DNA of 64,000 nucleotides from Engraulis encrasicolus (GCF_034702125.1 NC_085880.1:20341028-20405027), one strand, 5' to 3'; shown: positions 1 through 63,654, counted from the stretch's first letter. Notes: generated by a model from the letters alone, not told the origin. Numbers and translations are program-made.

Positions 1-51162
<51,162 letters not shown>

Positions 51163-51756
51163 CTGCAACAGTTGAACACAAACGTCAACACGTCATATGC
51201 ATGTCATGTCATGCCGAGGGTTATAATGTAGCAACCAGTGTGTGTTGTCATCAACCCACTAGCTAGTTAGCAATACTCTCAGACTGACGACCGAGCGAAC
51301 ATCAGATAAACAAACTGTAATGGGCCATCTAACTGTGTTGTCTATATATTGCCAGCTAGCAAGGCCACTGACAGGCACCTTGACGTAAAACTAAATGCAA
51401 ATGATTCCATCATGTTAGTGTGCAAGTATGTTACTTCCGTGCATCTCCGTTTACCATTCGTCATAAAAAGCATGTTTAAAGCAGGCTCTTCCACACGTTT
51501 TCGACACAATCTGTAGCCCGTCAAACTCGCTAATGAATCTGGAGAGTTGGCTAGCTAGCACAGCCAGCAGGGAAACTTAGCCCCATGCGCGGGCGCATTC
51601 ATTTTCACATGTTTGAGCTGATTGGGCATTAGGAACTAAGCTAACAAGCTAGCAAGGAGCGAGGGAGCTAACGCGGCGTTAGCTAGTGATGGATTGACAG
51701 CTCTAACCTGTTAATAACAAATTGTATGGCCCTTGTCTCGGAGTCCTCGTGTTTCC

Positions 51757-51764
51757 TTTATATA
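51757..51764 (-). promoter_or_regulatory. candidate TATA box for anapc1
   Basis: The minus strand reads TATATAAA here. A start about 30 bases on (near 51730) would give a short leader exon ending at the candidate donor near 51710. APC/C genes are often TATA-less, so this may be chance in an AT-rich stretch. Confidence 0.3.
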
Positions 51765-52516
51765 ATCCCAGTGTCTTGTATGTGTTGCATTGAGAAATAC
51801 AGCGTACGAACAGAGAGAAAGATGGAAGTCATCGATTATAAACACACTTTTTCAAATGAACGCGGACATCTTGCTATCCCGTGAACCTCTTCCTGACTCA
51901 CCAACCAATCACCGACCATTACCGTATGGCTAGGCGAGGGGAGGGCTGGGTTATCTTGAGGATGATGACAGCCATTGTACCAGAGAATGGTACCATTCTC
52001 TGATTGTACTGTACTTGATGCAGAAGTGGAAAAAACATTTTGTACCATCCATCTCAATAAACTACTAGCTGATCCTAATAACCACATGCCAGGTTGAGTC
52101 AATTAGTGAAATCACCTGAGGGCATAGGCAGAAGGAAACCCTAGGCAGGACCTATAAGAATAGGCCTAGGCCCTACTGTTTTGCACAAAAAAAAAAATGA
52201 TCAAGTTATTACCTTTTGTATAGGTTGTATAGCCTATATTTGTATAGGCTGTATGAATAGGAATTAATCACTGTCATTTTTATGCACCGCCCTCAGCTAC
52301 CAATCAAGGACACACAATTTCTGAATAACAAGTAGAAATGGGGAGATGGCATCATCATTCTTCATTCACATTGTTCTATCATTCATATTGTTCTAGCTGA
52401 TCACATTTTACATATTTTGAAATGACTGGTCCTTTGAACATGCCGAGTTGTAGGGTGTTATAATAAAAGTTTAAAGCCAGGTCTTCTTAAGTGAATGTGA
52501 TGATACACAACAGCAT

Positions 52517-52685
52517 GTGTAGGCAGGGCCGTTGACAGCTTTGGCGGGGCCCGGGACAGAGTCACCTGAAAGGGCCCCAAAACCCAATATAATGACGACC
52601 TTGTGCCCTTTCTCTCTCTGTCAGGACAGGGCCAGGTCAAGTGACCCCTTTGCCCCTTCCCGCTGTCGGTTTCCCTGTGTGTGGG
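52517..52685. mobile_element. CAGGGCCGTTGACAGC MITE
   Basis: CAGGGCCGTTGACAGCTTTG...CGCTGTCGGTTTCCCTG; same family as 27205-27375. Confidence 0.6.
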
Positions 52686-52746
52686 AACCCATAGTCGTGA
52701 CTTCAGTGCTATAAATGAAGTCCTCAAGAGGCAGGTGACACACAGA

Positions 52747-52900
52747 CAGGGCTGTACTGGTCATCTGGCATAGTGGGCATTTCCCGGTGGGGCCCACGAC
52801 GGTGCGGGGCCCACCAGAGAGTCAGTTCTGCACCACTCATTAAAGGGCGGGGCTTTAGCCAAAAGTGCCCGGGCCCTATTTTTTCCCCAGTCCAGCCCTG
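52747..52900. mobile_element. CAGGGCTGTACTGG MITE, 154 bp
   Basis: CAGGGCTGTACTGG and CCAGTCCAGCCCTG termini. GGCAGGTGACACA occurs on both sides, though not flush at the left. Confidence 0.75.
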
Positions 52901-53420
52901 GGCAGGTGACACATGCAGGAGGGGGTGGATGTGGCAGATCAATATGAACTCAATAGAGGAGGCGAAGAGGCACCACCACCGCGTCTACAGTGCCCTCTAA
53001 ACTAGTTTTTTGTTTTGTCCTCCAATATTCTCCTCTGTCCCACGGTAGCCCACATCACCAGAAGAGGGATGTGAATGCACACCTGGTGCGACACCTGATT
53101 ATTTTTCAATACAAGTCCTCTGTTTGGCACCACCAAGACCTCATTTTCTGTAGAGTCTAATCTGTCTCTGTATTGCTTGGGGCACAGATTTCTCACAAAC
53201 AAATAATGATAACTTTAACTTCACCTATAATGCTGTGAGAGTGACAGAGCCAGCACCTGATTTTACACAGACTAAAAGTACTAAAACGATACTTTTAATA
53301 ACAACATGAGCTTCCCGAAGAGCTGTAGCCATCACAAGACTATATTTCAAGTGAGATATATTCTTGGGAGCATCAAATCATTTTCTTGTAGGGAAAGTCA
53401 ATCTAAACCATTTAAAACTC

Positions 53421-53426
<6 letters not shown>

Positions 53427-53476
<50 letters not shown>
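53427..53476. repeat. (TA)n microsatellite
   Basis: About 25 TA units. Confidence 0.95.
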
Positions 53477-53480
<4 letters not shown>

Positions 53481-53514
53481 TAATAACATGTCTTGCCCTC
53501 TCTCCCTGTTCTGC

Positions 53515-53690
53515 GTCTGTAGCCCCATAATGCACATCGTTCCACCAGTGGAGCGCTGTAATAGTCATTGAAACGTTAACTACCACAATACAACACACAA
53601 CACAGGGTCTTTAGTAATGCATTACGACTTCGTCATTGCCATTCTGGTAACAGAAAATGAATAACGCTGTGTCTTAATGGGCCAAAATGC
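53515..53690 (+). repeat. AATGCATTACGACTTCG dispersed repeat, copy 2
   Basis: CCACCAGTGGAG-GCTGTAATAG, CATTGAAACGTTAACTACCA, AGTAATGCATTACGACTTCG, GCCATTCTGGTAACAG; closest to 63655-63840. Confidence 0.75.
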
Positions 53691-55334
53691 CATTATGTTT
53701 CAACCGAATTAGCTTTTTTGAAGACGAGGTACTCATGATTTGTAAACATCTTTAACCGACAGATCCAGGCAGGGCGTTGACTTTCTCATCTTGAGAGTGC
53801 CGTGGGACAGCCAATTCTCTGGTTAATAAAATCATATTTTTTTCATTTGCTTACGTTGCCAGCATGGACCGATGTAACCCTGAAAGCGCTCCCCCCACCA
53901 ACGCAGCAGCAGCAGCAGAATCATTGCTGACGGTACCCAACTCAGACAGCCTGAGATGCACCACACTCATCTGCTTTTCTCATCTGCCTTAAATCAAAAG
54001 AAATGAATAAGTCAATGAGTGGCCAAGGGGAAAGGGAAGGCTTAATTTGATTGGTCCAAATGACCGGTGGTCTCAGGAGTGTTGTCCTGTGGTCTGTGGC
54101 TTTGATTAGCAGACTAATGATGTACTGAAAGCATGATTGGACATAATGTCTTCCATGTGGCCCGCATTGTATTACATGTAATGCATTTGTTAATGCAGCA
54201 CATACATCTGTAATGTAAGGGATGCAATGAGGAGTTGTTTGCTTCATTCAGCCAATAACAGTCAGATACATCAGTCTGATACTGATCTGAATGCCATGAA
54301 ATGCAGTGAAATTAATCTGGTTATTCATGTAGTAGATTAAAATTTAGAGAAGCATTTCTGTCTGTGTGTTAAAAAAGCATATGCCTACACATTAAAAAGC
54401 ATACCATTTATTTTCTACAGGTGTCCATTTCTGTTATTAATTTCCCCAAACCCAAGATGGAGCATGTTTTAATGCATGTCTCTGTGTCTTTGCTATCTGG
54501 GCATGTCTGGCCCAGGAGCTGTGGGTTAAACAGAACATCAACTAATGAATAGTTTTGGGGGGGCATTAGAACTGTAAGGCATGGAGCAGCCATCCACAGA
54601 TCTTCTTCCTGTCATATCCTGTCATTGCTTGCTGGCTGCCATGACAACACACAACTGCAGTGTGGGATGATAAAGATACATTTGGATTTCAATCAATGTG
54701 ACAATTCCACGCCCTGTTGAAAGCCAGACGACTGACACTGGTCAGCATTTCTAACTTTGCATACCCCGATGTAAAATAAAGGATTTTTAAATAACTCTAC
54801 TTCCACGACACAAAGGAGAGTGCTTTGGATTTAGTTCAGAAGTCTATGAAGCCTTTAAGGGAATAACCAGATGCACCCCTTCAACCTGGAGAAAAGACTA
54901 TAGAGCACTCGCTATTTATTCCTCTTGACAATTCCTATGTTGTTAAATTGTAATTATTTCTGTTGGCAATATGGACTGTCCACTTTCAAATATCTCAAGC
55001 CAATGGATGGGGGCTACTGTAATCCTGACAGTAACCATCTCATGGGGGTTTTGGGCCATGTCCAATAACGCAGTTACCCTTTCGATCCCCTCCACAGGTG
55101 AATGATATACCGGTAAATCCACTGGCTGTGGTCCCAACACCCGGACAAGATTCCTCCTCTTTCAGCTGATTTATCGTGCCCCATCATGAGCTGTAATGCC
55201 TCAATTAGTCACTTGACTTGACTGGTGTGGATCTCGGGGCTGGAGAAAAAGGGGGGGAAGCAGATGAAACCATTAACATGGCATTAAGGTCACATACAAT
55301 CATTGAAAGAGGCGTGGAGAAAATTGTGCAAAAA

Positions 55335-55476
55335 TCTGAGTCACGGCTCAGCGGTAGGGCGCTGGGTTTTCAATGCCAGCCCGGGTCATTTGCCAATCCT
55401 TCCCCATCTCTCTCTCCCTTCTCATTTCCTGCCTCTCTTCCACTGCCCTGTCAAAATAAAGGCCAAAAAGAGCCCT
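55335..55476 (+). mobile_element. SINE
   Basis: ACGGCTCAGCGGTAGGGCGC head, CCAGCCCGGGTCATTTGCCA, CCTTCCCCATCTCTCTCTCC body, AATAAAGGCCAAAAAGAGCC tail. Confidence 0.8.
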
Positions 55477-57205
55477 TCAATTCTGAGTCACGAGGAGGGG
55501 ATTGTCCATGTGTCCTGCTCACTCAGAGACACTTCTTTAAATCTAAGTTTGTGTTTTCCACATGAATAGTCTTTCATTCACAAAAGCTCTACAACACCCA
55601 TCATTTTTTGTAATCTGTGTGACAAGTAAGCCACTTTAGTCTTTCAGCGCAGACTCATTCCCCTGCCGTGATTTTTTTTACATCAGTGAGTGTTGGATGC
55701 TGAGGGCATGTCCGTTGCGTCATGTTGACGTGGCCGCCTAGACCTAGACGTTTCCCTGAACCAGTGAAGTCATGTTGCGGTGAAGGCGTGGTTTGCAGTG
55801 CAGTGACAGTTTTAGCTGCTAAATGCATACTCTTGGCATCACATAATCGCTGCCTGTTCAATTAGTTTAAAAGTGCCGGAATGATTCTATGCTTAGCCTT
55901 TAAGTAACATAACTTCCTACCAGAGGACAAACGTGTGACAAAAAACCTTAAACCAACTCCCAAACCTGAAGGCATGTCGGCTACTTCCACAATGGCAATG
56001 CACTTACTGTGGTTCAACTAATTACCAGAAACAATTTTGAAAACATTCCTGTATGTTGGGTCTCCACCAGATGTGCATATTGGTGAGGCATAAATGCAAT
56101 TTAGCTGTGTGCAGTGTGCAGTGTTCACTACTTGTGTGCTGCGGAGTGCTGTGCCTGTGTCACAATGACAATGGTGAGTTGGAGTTTCCCGGGCTTTCAC
56201 TTCACTTTTCACATATTGTTATTTTATTTTATTTTCTGTTTTCTCTCTGGTTAACCATAATTGCATTAGCATTATGAATCAGCCCTGCAGTTACAGTGGT
56301 GGTCTTTAACAAAGCAAAGCAGCATGCAAAGCTGGCACCCACGCCAAACACATAATACTGATGTTCAACACACAGACCTATTATTATGTCATTATTCCAG
56401 TATGCCTATACATCCAGGAAGGCGGCTGGTACATTGTCCTCTGAGGTATTTTTGTAGAGGTAAGAATGAGAACATAGGAGAAAGGAGATTGTTGCATTGC
56501 AACATCTGGTAGGCAGCCAGGATCACTCTCTTTTGTACTAGCGCCTTGATATGACAAAGCACAGTCCGGATCCCTTGCTTGCCTTGCTGACAATGAGGTG
56601 GGCATGTGCTTGCTAATTCACTCTTTCCCCTGGCTAATCTGCTAAATAGGCTCTGTCTGTCAAAACCAATGAGGAGGCTCAGAAGGTACGTGTATGTGCC
56701 GTGGTTTGCACTGGTGGGTGAGTGAGTCATTCATGTACACCAAGGCATTCCTTTGGAGAACAGCCACAGCGTCCATTTCACTAGGTTATAGCCATTTCTG
56801 ATGGTGGAGCATGGGAAGGATATACCTGAGACTAAGTGTGGTGGTTAGAATAAGCTGGGTCAGGTGAATATCTGGAATAAGTTACACATGTCACCTAAGA
56901 TATCCACAATGGCCCATGGGACGCATGCAGCATCATTTAATCCCACGGTGTTCATGTATTGTTATTATTATTATTATTCTATTATTTTTTTTAGTAAAAA
57001 CGTGCATTTTAACAAACATCTTTATGAACTCTCATGGTGTTGCTAAAACTTTTATCAGGGGGTATACATCGACAGAAATGTGAGGTTTCTTATACATAAG
57101 TCACCACCAGATGACTCAACGCAAAGAAAGCCACACAAACAATCTATTTTGTGCCAGCAAAACTTAATTTCACGATGCGTGCCATATGCTGGGCATGAAG
57201 TGCAA

Positions 57206-57238
57206 CCAATGACGAACACACCAATTGTTATGACGTAT
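57206..57238 (+). promoter_or_regulatory. two CRE-like TGACG motifs with CCAAT boxes, vip promoter
   Basis: TGACG at 57210 and TGACGTAT at 57231, each following a CCAAT (57206, 57221), 50-80 bases upstream of the TATA box. The mammalian VIP gene is a classic cAMP-responsive gene with paired CRE motifs at a similar place, so this is probably the conserved cAMP response region. Confidence 0.7.
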
Positions 57239-57287
57239 CAAGTCTGATCAAATCTGATTGCGCCTAGTTTCATGAAAAGTGTTGAGA

Positions 57288-57296
57288 TATATAAAA
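57288..57296 (+). promoter_or_regulatory. TATA box of vip
   Basis: TATATAAAA, about 170 bases before the first donor; predicts transcription start near 57318. Confidence 0.8.
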
Positions 57297-57317
57297 CAGG
57301 GGAATGGGAGGAGGTCA

Positions 57318-57464
57318 GGCAAAGAGACGAGAGTCAGTGAATGAAAAAGCACCACGGAGAGCACCAGCACCAACTGAAGGAGATATCAAAGGGACAGAGG
57401 TTTCAGTACCAGGGTCAGCGCATCAAGGGCTCCGCAAAGGATCACACCTCAGCCTTCAGCAGAC
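57318..57464 (+). other. vip: vip exon 1 (5' UTR)
   Basis: Runs from the predicted start to donor AGAC|GTGAGT (57465). Contains an upstream ATG at 57341. The exact start is inferred from the TATA box. Confidence 0.7.
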
Positions 57465-59406
57465 GTGAGTAGGCTACTTGGATGTTGTCTTGTGTGGTTT
57501 ATGATTGCTAATCACAGACAGTGTATTTCGTTAAGACATAGTTTGAAACAATCGTTTTCAACATTTTGACGCACAGTTTTACGCACGTTTTCAACATTCA
57601 AGACGCACAGATTCGTTTGGGTCAAACGTTTGGGACAAAAATCACACATAGTACCGCATAAATTAATAACAATTGGACCATTTCCTCTTGGAAAGAAATC
57701 AATCGAAATTGTACAAGTCATGATTTATTTTAATGTAACTAACAAGTGATTGCCCCAACAGGTGTAAGGAGATGCAACAGAGAAGCGGTTTCCAGCTCTT
57801 GCTCATCGTAGCCCTGTGCAGTGTTTTGTACTCCCGCACCGCAAGCTTACCTTATGCATCTACGAGGTAGGTCACTTGCAGATTTCAATCATTTAAAGAG
57901 GCATAGGCCTACTTATTATTACATTTTTTCCAACTGGGAAGGCAACTTGCAAAACATTTTGGACTGATACTACACTGACAATAGGTAGCTGTTTTAAATG
58001 GCAGGGTAATCAAAAATATCCATATCAAATGCCTAAACAATTATTTACACAGCTAAGGGAACATATGCTAAACATTCCCTGGCCTGACAAACGTTAAATG
58101 GAATTGTGTTGTGATGTCTTGATTGAAGCGTTAGCCCACTTTGAGTTGGAAAATTGTGTAGCGTTAACAAACATGCTAATGTTTGGTTGCCTCCATGCTT
58201 TGGTGTCAATCAACTGCTTACCATGTTCAGTTTTTTGTTTTTTTTTAAACACTGTCTTACCATCACAAATTGGCGATTTTGTTAGTCTGACCCCTTTTTG
58301 TGCCCTCGGTTTTCGTCAATAATCTTACCATTTGTTTTGGCAGACCCTCGAGGCACGCGGATGGTCTTTTCACAAGTGGATACAGCAAACTTTTAGGTCA
58401 GCTTTCAGCGAGAAGATACCTGGAGTCGCTGATTGGAAAACGAGTAAGGTATGGCATACATTTAAAATGCTCTTCGTCATGTGTGGAAACATTTTGCCAT
58501 ACGTTTCATGATAAGGGCTAAGCGATTTCCTGATTTAAAAAGGCTAAGACAATTTCTGGGTCTCAACTGGTGCACTTGTGCACATCAGTGTTCATGTTTT
58601 AGTGCGTAATATGGCGTCTTAATTACGCACTCCAACATAGTGCCCGAAGTGCACGAGTGCACCATCACAGACACAGAGCGTCTCTGGTGGAATAAACTGG
58701 ACAGAATTATGAAATGGAGTAACAAATCAGCCACCTCATGTCATGGGTCACTTTTCTGGACCCAGTCAAACTCTGGAGCTGCTTCCTTGTTGATCTGTTA
58801 GGATAGGGTGAATTGAGGTAAATTGGGCCACTTTTTTTTTGCATATAAGTGAATGGGGAAAATTTACCTGGCCCAATTTACCTGAATTCCTACTTATCTG
58901 CAAAGAAGTTCAATTTAACCAATTTGTATTCAATATGAAATGGATGAACATAGATATTTTTAGAATTGCTTTGGGTAGGCTGCAAAATGTTTTTATTGGC
59001 TGACTGGCTGTGGCATTTGTGGAGCAGCAAACAAAGGGCTTTTTTCCTTTGGGTGTTACAGTGACGATGTGATGGAGGACCAAAGTCCAGTGAAGCGACA
59101 TTCAGATGCCATTTTCACAGACAACTACAGCCGATTCCGCAAACAGATGGCAGTGAAGAAATACCTGAATTCTGTACTGACAGGAAAAAGAAGGTTTGTC
59201 AACGTTGCATTCTCCTATGAAATACATATTAACGCATTATGACACTAATAGTATAGTGTATTGGTGGGACAACCCAATCCGAGGTCAAACCCAATTAAAC
59301 AAGGATACAATGATGCAAGGAGATTTATTTGTCACATGCATAGAATTACTGAAACTAAAACATGCAGTGAAATTTTAGAGTTGTGTGCCTGACTTGTACT
59401 TCACCT

Positions 59407-59470
<64 letters not shown>

Positions 59471-59478
59471 GTGTGTGC

Positions 59479-59530
<52 letters not shown>

Positions 59531-60725
59531 TTAAGGGGTGGTTTAAAAACACCATTGCTTTGTTAGCTGATTTAATGTTCTGACTTAATTAAACTTATTT
59601 TTTTGTTATTTTCCTCTGCACTGTGCAGCCAAGAAGACCCACCCAGTGAACAGGAAGATTCCACTCGGAACGAGAGCCCCTTTGCAGAGAGCTTTGATGA
59701 CGGCAGAGTAGACGACTTCTTCAACCACATGCCACTGGTGAGCTGAGACGTTTTGTCTAAAATGGTTGGATAACAGGCTGTCCAAAGTGTCTTGTCCTAT
59801 TTATGTCCCGATGCCATCAAATGCATTGTACCAGCGACAAACAAAAACATAGCAGTGTTAGAATAATCTTTCGAGATGATGTCTATTCGTGTGAAGATCA
59901 TGTTGTATCATTTTTCTTGTCCTATACAGCCACTATGAGGACGGACCCCTTTTGAGATGACGAGCTCACTCTGCCAACATCCTCAATGTGCCGTGTGCGG
60001 ATTATTCAAAGGGACAGCAACATAAAGGAAACACACAACAATTCAGATTAGAAAGGACACAATAGTCCATCAGTGACAAGTTTACATTGTGTACATAATA
60101 TCCTTTAAAGAAAATGGCCAGCCTACAGATAACAGAAAACAGAATTTTCCGTTTGGACATTTCAACCCAGTTCTAGTCCACTGTGAATGGTTGCTTAATA
60201 ATAAATGCATTGAATCAAGCATTGGGCTTACAGAGTACAATCGCATAATCCTCAGTTATATAAGGAGTCCAACAGTTAACCAAACATTAAACACAGCACC
60301 TGAGTCATAAAGTGACGTAACATCATTCTCCCAGTCTTTGAAAAAAAAAAATGTTGTTGCATTTTATAAATCTGAGTAATTTTGTACAGAAAAAAAGTAT
60401 ATTGATGTTGCCTCTACCTTGATGCTTAAAATGACGGGGACAATGGTGGGGACACGTGGGTGGGAAGCGGGCACCAGAGATATTTATTTTATTTTTATTT
60501 TTTTCATTCAAGGAAAATAAAAAAATTTGAAGAGCCACTTCACTCTGGTTAAAAAGTACTTGATCCGTCCATTGTTTCCCCCTCTGCTTTAAAGCTGTCG
60601 TGACAGTGTCGAATTATGGAGTCTGAGCTGAAATGAGCAGTCAGACTTTTAACTGTTTGTGTGTGTGTCCTTTGTTGTTAAAGGAGTATGTCTGTGTCGG
60701 TAATAAATGTATCTGAAGTTCAGTG
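57318..60725 (+). CDS. vip: vip gene: prepro-PHI/VIP
   Basis: Encodes the secreted precursor of two amidated neuropeptides of the glucagon/secretin family that act on VPAC-type G-protein-coupled receptors. Joined coding exons (57772-57866, 58344-58448, 59062-59193, 59629-59737, 59930-59938) give 149 residues: signal peptide with [13 protein letters not shown] (about 1-25), short propeptide, processing site RPSR (32-35), PHI of 27 residues (36-62, [20 protein letters not shown]...) with amidation/cleavage GKR, spacer, KR (78-79), VIP of 28 residues (80-107, [20 protein letters not shown]...) with GKR, and an acidic tail ending NHMPLPL. Human VIP differs by only a few residues. The exon that encodes the N-terminal propeptide in mammals was not found. 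Expression is expected in neurons and gut. Confidence 0.97.
57341..57811 (+). other. overlapping upstream ORF in vip mRNA (57 codons, spliced)
   Basis: ATG 57341 opens 41 codons plus one base in exon 1 ([20 protein letters not shown]...) and, across the splice to 57762, continues 15 more codons to TAG 57809-57811, out of frame with and overlapping the vip start. Its context (T at -3) is weak. Translation unproven. Confidence 0.45.
57772..57866 (+). CDS. vip: vip exon 2: signal peptide
   Basis: Acceptor CCCCAACAG at 57760-57761; ATG at 57772 (G at -3). [20 protein letters not shown] then [11 protein letters not shown], hydrophobic core and cleavage likely after about residue 25. Donor ACGAG|GTAGGT. 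Confidence 0.93.
58344..58448 (+). CDS. vip: vip exon 3: PHI
   Basis: [34 protein letters not shown]. 27-residue peptide with C-terminal Ile followed by the Gly amide donor and KR. Acceptor TTTTGGCAG, donor TAAG|GTATGG, 105 nt. Confidence 0.97.
59062..59193 (+). CDS. vip: vip exon 4: VIP
   Basis: [12 protein letters not shown] then [31 protein letters not shown]. 28-residue VIP with amidation Gly and KR. Acceptor GTTACAG, donor GAAG|GTTTGT, 132 nt. Confidence 0.98.
59409..59530. repeat. (TG)n in vip intron 4
   Basis: TG repeat with GCGC interruptions. Confidence 0.95.
59629..59737 (+). CDS. vip: vip exon 5: acidic C-terminal tail
   Basis: [20 protein letters not shown] then [16 protein letters not shown]. 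Follows the VIP GKR site; 109 nt, acceptor TGTGCAG, donor CTG|GTGAGC. Confidence 0.9.
59930..59938 (+). CDS. vip: vip exon 6: last two codons and stop
   Basis: CCA CTA TGA after acceptor CCTATACAG, ending the protein ...MPLPL. The 3' UTR follows to about 60725. Confidence 0.85.
   Translation, partial: PL
59939..60725 (+). other. vip: vip 3' UTR
   Basis: AATAAA occurs at 60200-60205 and 60702-60707. The second is followed by a GTGTCACAGC region and is the likelier main signal. AT-rich, with a short GT run at 60657-60668. Confidence 0.65.
60702..60707 (+). terminator. vip poly(A) signal
   Basis: AATAAA with TGTATCTGAAGTTC and a GTGCTGTGT-type G/T element downstream. Confidence 0.65.
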
Positions 60726-61179
60726 CTGTGTCACAGCATTGCCAAGTCAATACCTCCCTTAACTTCACTACTGCCTTAACCATTTTATAGTAAATGCTGC
60801 ATTGTTACTGTGGTGGCATTTCTTTATTTGCTTCTACTATCCAATTTAAATGCAATCCCAAAGCAAAACAGCTTATACACTTCTCAGCTATATCTGATCA
60901 CCCAATAAGCATGGACATCAGTGTACGTACTTCACAGAAGAAAACTAGCCAGCAACCACAGATGGGGATTTTTCCACAGTGCATGCCCTGCACATACTGT
61001 ACCATGTATGTGCTTGTTGCAGAGATGATATTTGTGGCAAATGAACAATCCACTTACTCCAAAAAAGACTCAAGGACTCAACAGCAGTTAAGTCCGTTAT
61101 TCTGGATATCTGTAGACATTCCTATTGGCATCCATGTTAATAGCTACGGAATGTATGTCTGTCTACATGCAGTCAGGGA

Positions 61180-61335
61180 AGCCGACAGGGGGAAAAGGGG
61201 TCAGTTGCCACAGGCCCAGGGAGATGGGGCCCCATAATTGGGTCCTTATTACATTGTATGTGTTGGGTAGGGGGGGGGGGGGTGGTTTCAGATGGCTTTG
61301 TCCTGGGCCTGGTAAAAGCTGTCAGCGGTCCCGAT
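61180..61335. mobile_element. GCCGACAGGGGG MITE
   Basis: CAGGGAAGCCGACAGGGG ... AAGCTGTCAGCGGTCCC; inverse-oriented member of the family at 27205 and 52517, with a G run at 61271-61281. Confidence 0.6.
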
Positions 61336-62522
61336 TATAGTGATGTCATCTGTGGCGGCATGGCACGGGTGCAGGGGACGGGGGGTCTCTGGAAATAGCA
61401 GTGGACTGAGTCAGCATAAAGGCATTTGACTCATAAATGTCAAAAGTATTCAGTCTGGAAGGCCATGAACATTAGCAATGTTAATTGCATTTATTGCCCT
61501 TATCTTGACATTCATGATGCTGTCATGGGATGGTCTGATTTAATGTGACTTGGACTGCTTCAACCATGACATTCAATTATTTCCTTTATTATTACTGATG
61601 AGTCCACGCTAGCCATTTGGAATCCTAAAAAAAGATACAAAGCATCTCAACTTGAGAGTGCCATTGTGAGGTCAAAACACAGACGCAAACAAATGCAAAT
61701 TCTTCCCGGGATTTCTGTTTAAATACAGATTCCATTACCATCATGTCCCATGTTGTATTTCATGTGATGAGGAATACCATGCATTTCATGATATAATGGT
61801 GAATAAAATGGTCTCATGGAATGTCTGGAGTCTATTCTGAAAGCTAATCATAGTGTGGGAGACACCAATTTATGTGTTTTTTTATGAGGCAGGCTAAAGT
61901 ATGATTCAGCGTTTGCTACTTGTTAATTGCCCCTTCACTTTTGAGTTAACAGGATGAGAGCATAATCATTGGCTTTGAAAAACAACATTTGATATGACTT
62001 GGTAAGAAATAAATAACAGTTCATCACTTGACATCCGCATCCAAAGACACTGAGGGACAAGCATGACTCTGTCAGAAAAAGTCTATAAAATATGCAAAAA
62101 CTATCAGCTAAGCAAAACAGCACCTTGTGTAGCTGAAAGGGTTTGAATAATCAACAAAATAGCCAGTTGGTCAGCTGAACAAAAACGCAAACCAGAGATT
62201 ATTTGCAGAATAAAGAGTCTGTCAATGTAGGTTACTCATGGATGTTTTGATATAGTATCTTTTTTGTTTGTATATTTCTCAAACAAACATGAAAATGAAA
62301 ACCTTCGCCCGACCTTCTCTGGAAAGAGAGCAATCAAGGCTAATGAATCTGGAATAACACCTTAAACCTGCACACAGACACACTGTCCTCATGCACATTC
62401 ATTGAAGAAAGCTGGGATCAAATATTGGGCTTTCAATCATCAATTTTTAAATCCATTGATATATTTGACAAAAAAATACTAGTAGATGCTAAACCATTTC
62501 CCTGTGTTCAAACATGCACACT

Positions 62523-62590
62523 TGTGTGTGTGTGTGTGTGTGTGCGTGTGCGTGTGTGTGTGTGCGCGCGTGCGCGCGTGCGTGCATGTG
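62523..62590. repeat. TG/CGCG repeat
   Basis: TG units grading into GTGCGCGC; alternating purine-pyrimidine throughout. Confidence 0.9.
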
Positions 62591-63176
62591 CGTTAACTCA
62601 TGTGCAAGCCTTTTAACATGTCCAAATCCTATTGTAACATAGTATAGAGGATGCACGCACATCCAGTAAAACAGATCCTGGATCAAACAAGGACGGGTGG
62701 AAGAACAAGGAAACTCTGCACTGTTCCGTCCTCCTCTACACTTCCTATTGCAAACCACACACGGTGCATGCTGTAGGCCTACTGTTAATACAATACTGTG
62801 TAGAGCAGGAGCTCCTATAAAGTGTTAAATTAAACTTAAACTTGTATTGAATTAACACTGAAACAGCTTGTACTGTGCACATGGCATGTGTGATAGGGTG
62901 TGGCAGCCATGACAGGGGGAGGGGGTGGGGGGTTATTAGCTGTCATTATTGTCTCTTTCTATCTCCCTCTGTAAAAATAGACCTGTCTCTACGCTCCACA
63001 CGGGCCAGGGGCCCGGGCCACTCTGTATCAGTCTCCGGTAATTGCACTAATGCCACTTAACGTGATTTCCTGCACCAATGGCTAGACAGAAACCACTTTT
63101 TTTTCTTTAGTCCATTTCAATCTTTGTCTGGTCCTGTATGTTGACATGGGCATTGCAATTGTCTGTGCGTGTAGAT

Positions 63177-63461
63177 CAGGGATGGGCAACTTTCATGATG
63201 AAGAGGGCCACATTTTTTCATCGCCACCACCGGAGGGCCATATGACAATGGACCTGAGTTGGTTGCTCACTGCCTGCTGATATTGGAAGTAATCAGAGTG
63301 TTCTCTATCGGCCAACAGTATAATTACAATGGATTAATTCAGTCGTGGTTTAAAATAATCTTGTCATTATTATTTTCTTAAAGTCATGTTTTATCTAAGG
63401 GCCACACTGAGTGAGGAGGTGGGCCGCATGTGGCCCCCGGGCCTTCAGTTGCCCATCCCTG
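63177..63461. mobile_element. hAT MITE, 285 bp
   Basis: CAGGGATGGGCAACTT and AGTTGCCCATCCCTG with perfect 8-bp duplication GTGTAGAT (63169-63176 and 63462-63469). Confidence 0.95.
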
Positions 63462-63654
63462 GTGTAGATGCATACTGTATTTGTTGCTGGTTGGTCCTGG
63501 ATTCATCCCAACACACAACAGCAAAGTTTCAAGAAAATGTGGAAGATTATGAACTTTCCATGATCATCTCCATCTTAAATCTGAATTCTGAAATCAACAT
63601 ACAAGCAAAACAGCCAGCTCCTTACACCCCATGTGACATCACATCCACACTTTT

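Larger units (their letters stand above)
51850..57200. other. intergenic region between anapc1 and vip
   Basis: No exon of a third gene was recognised. Holds MITEs at 52517-52685 and 52747-52900, a TA microsatellite, a dispersed repeat at 53515, a SINE at 55335 and unassigned AT-rich sequence. It must contain both promoters, since the genes diverge from it. Confidence 0.7.

Noticed and set aside
57512..57721. Minus-strand 69-residue frame in vip intron 1
   Set aside because: No homology; lies antisense in an intron with no splice support.
60794..61237. 147-residue frame downstream of vip
   Set aside because: No recognisable domain, runs into a MITE at 61180, and base composition is that of the surrounding intergenic DNA.
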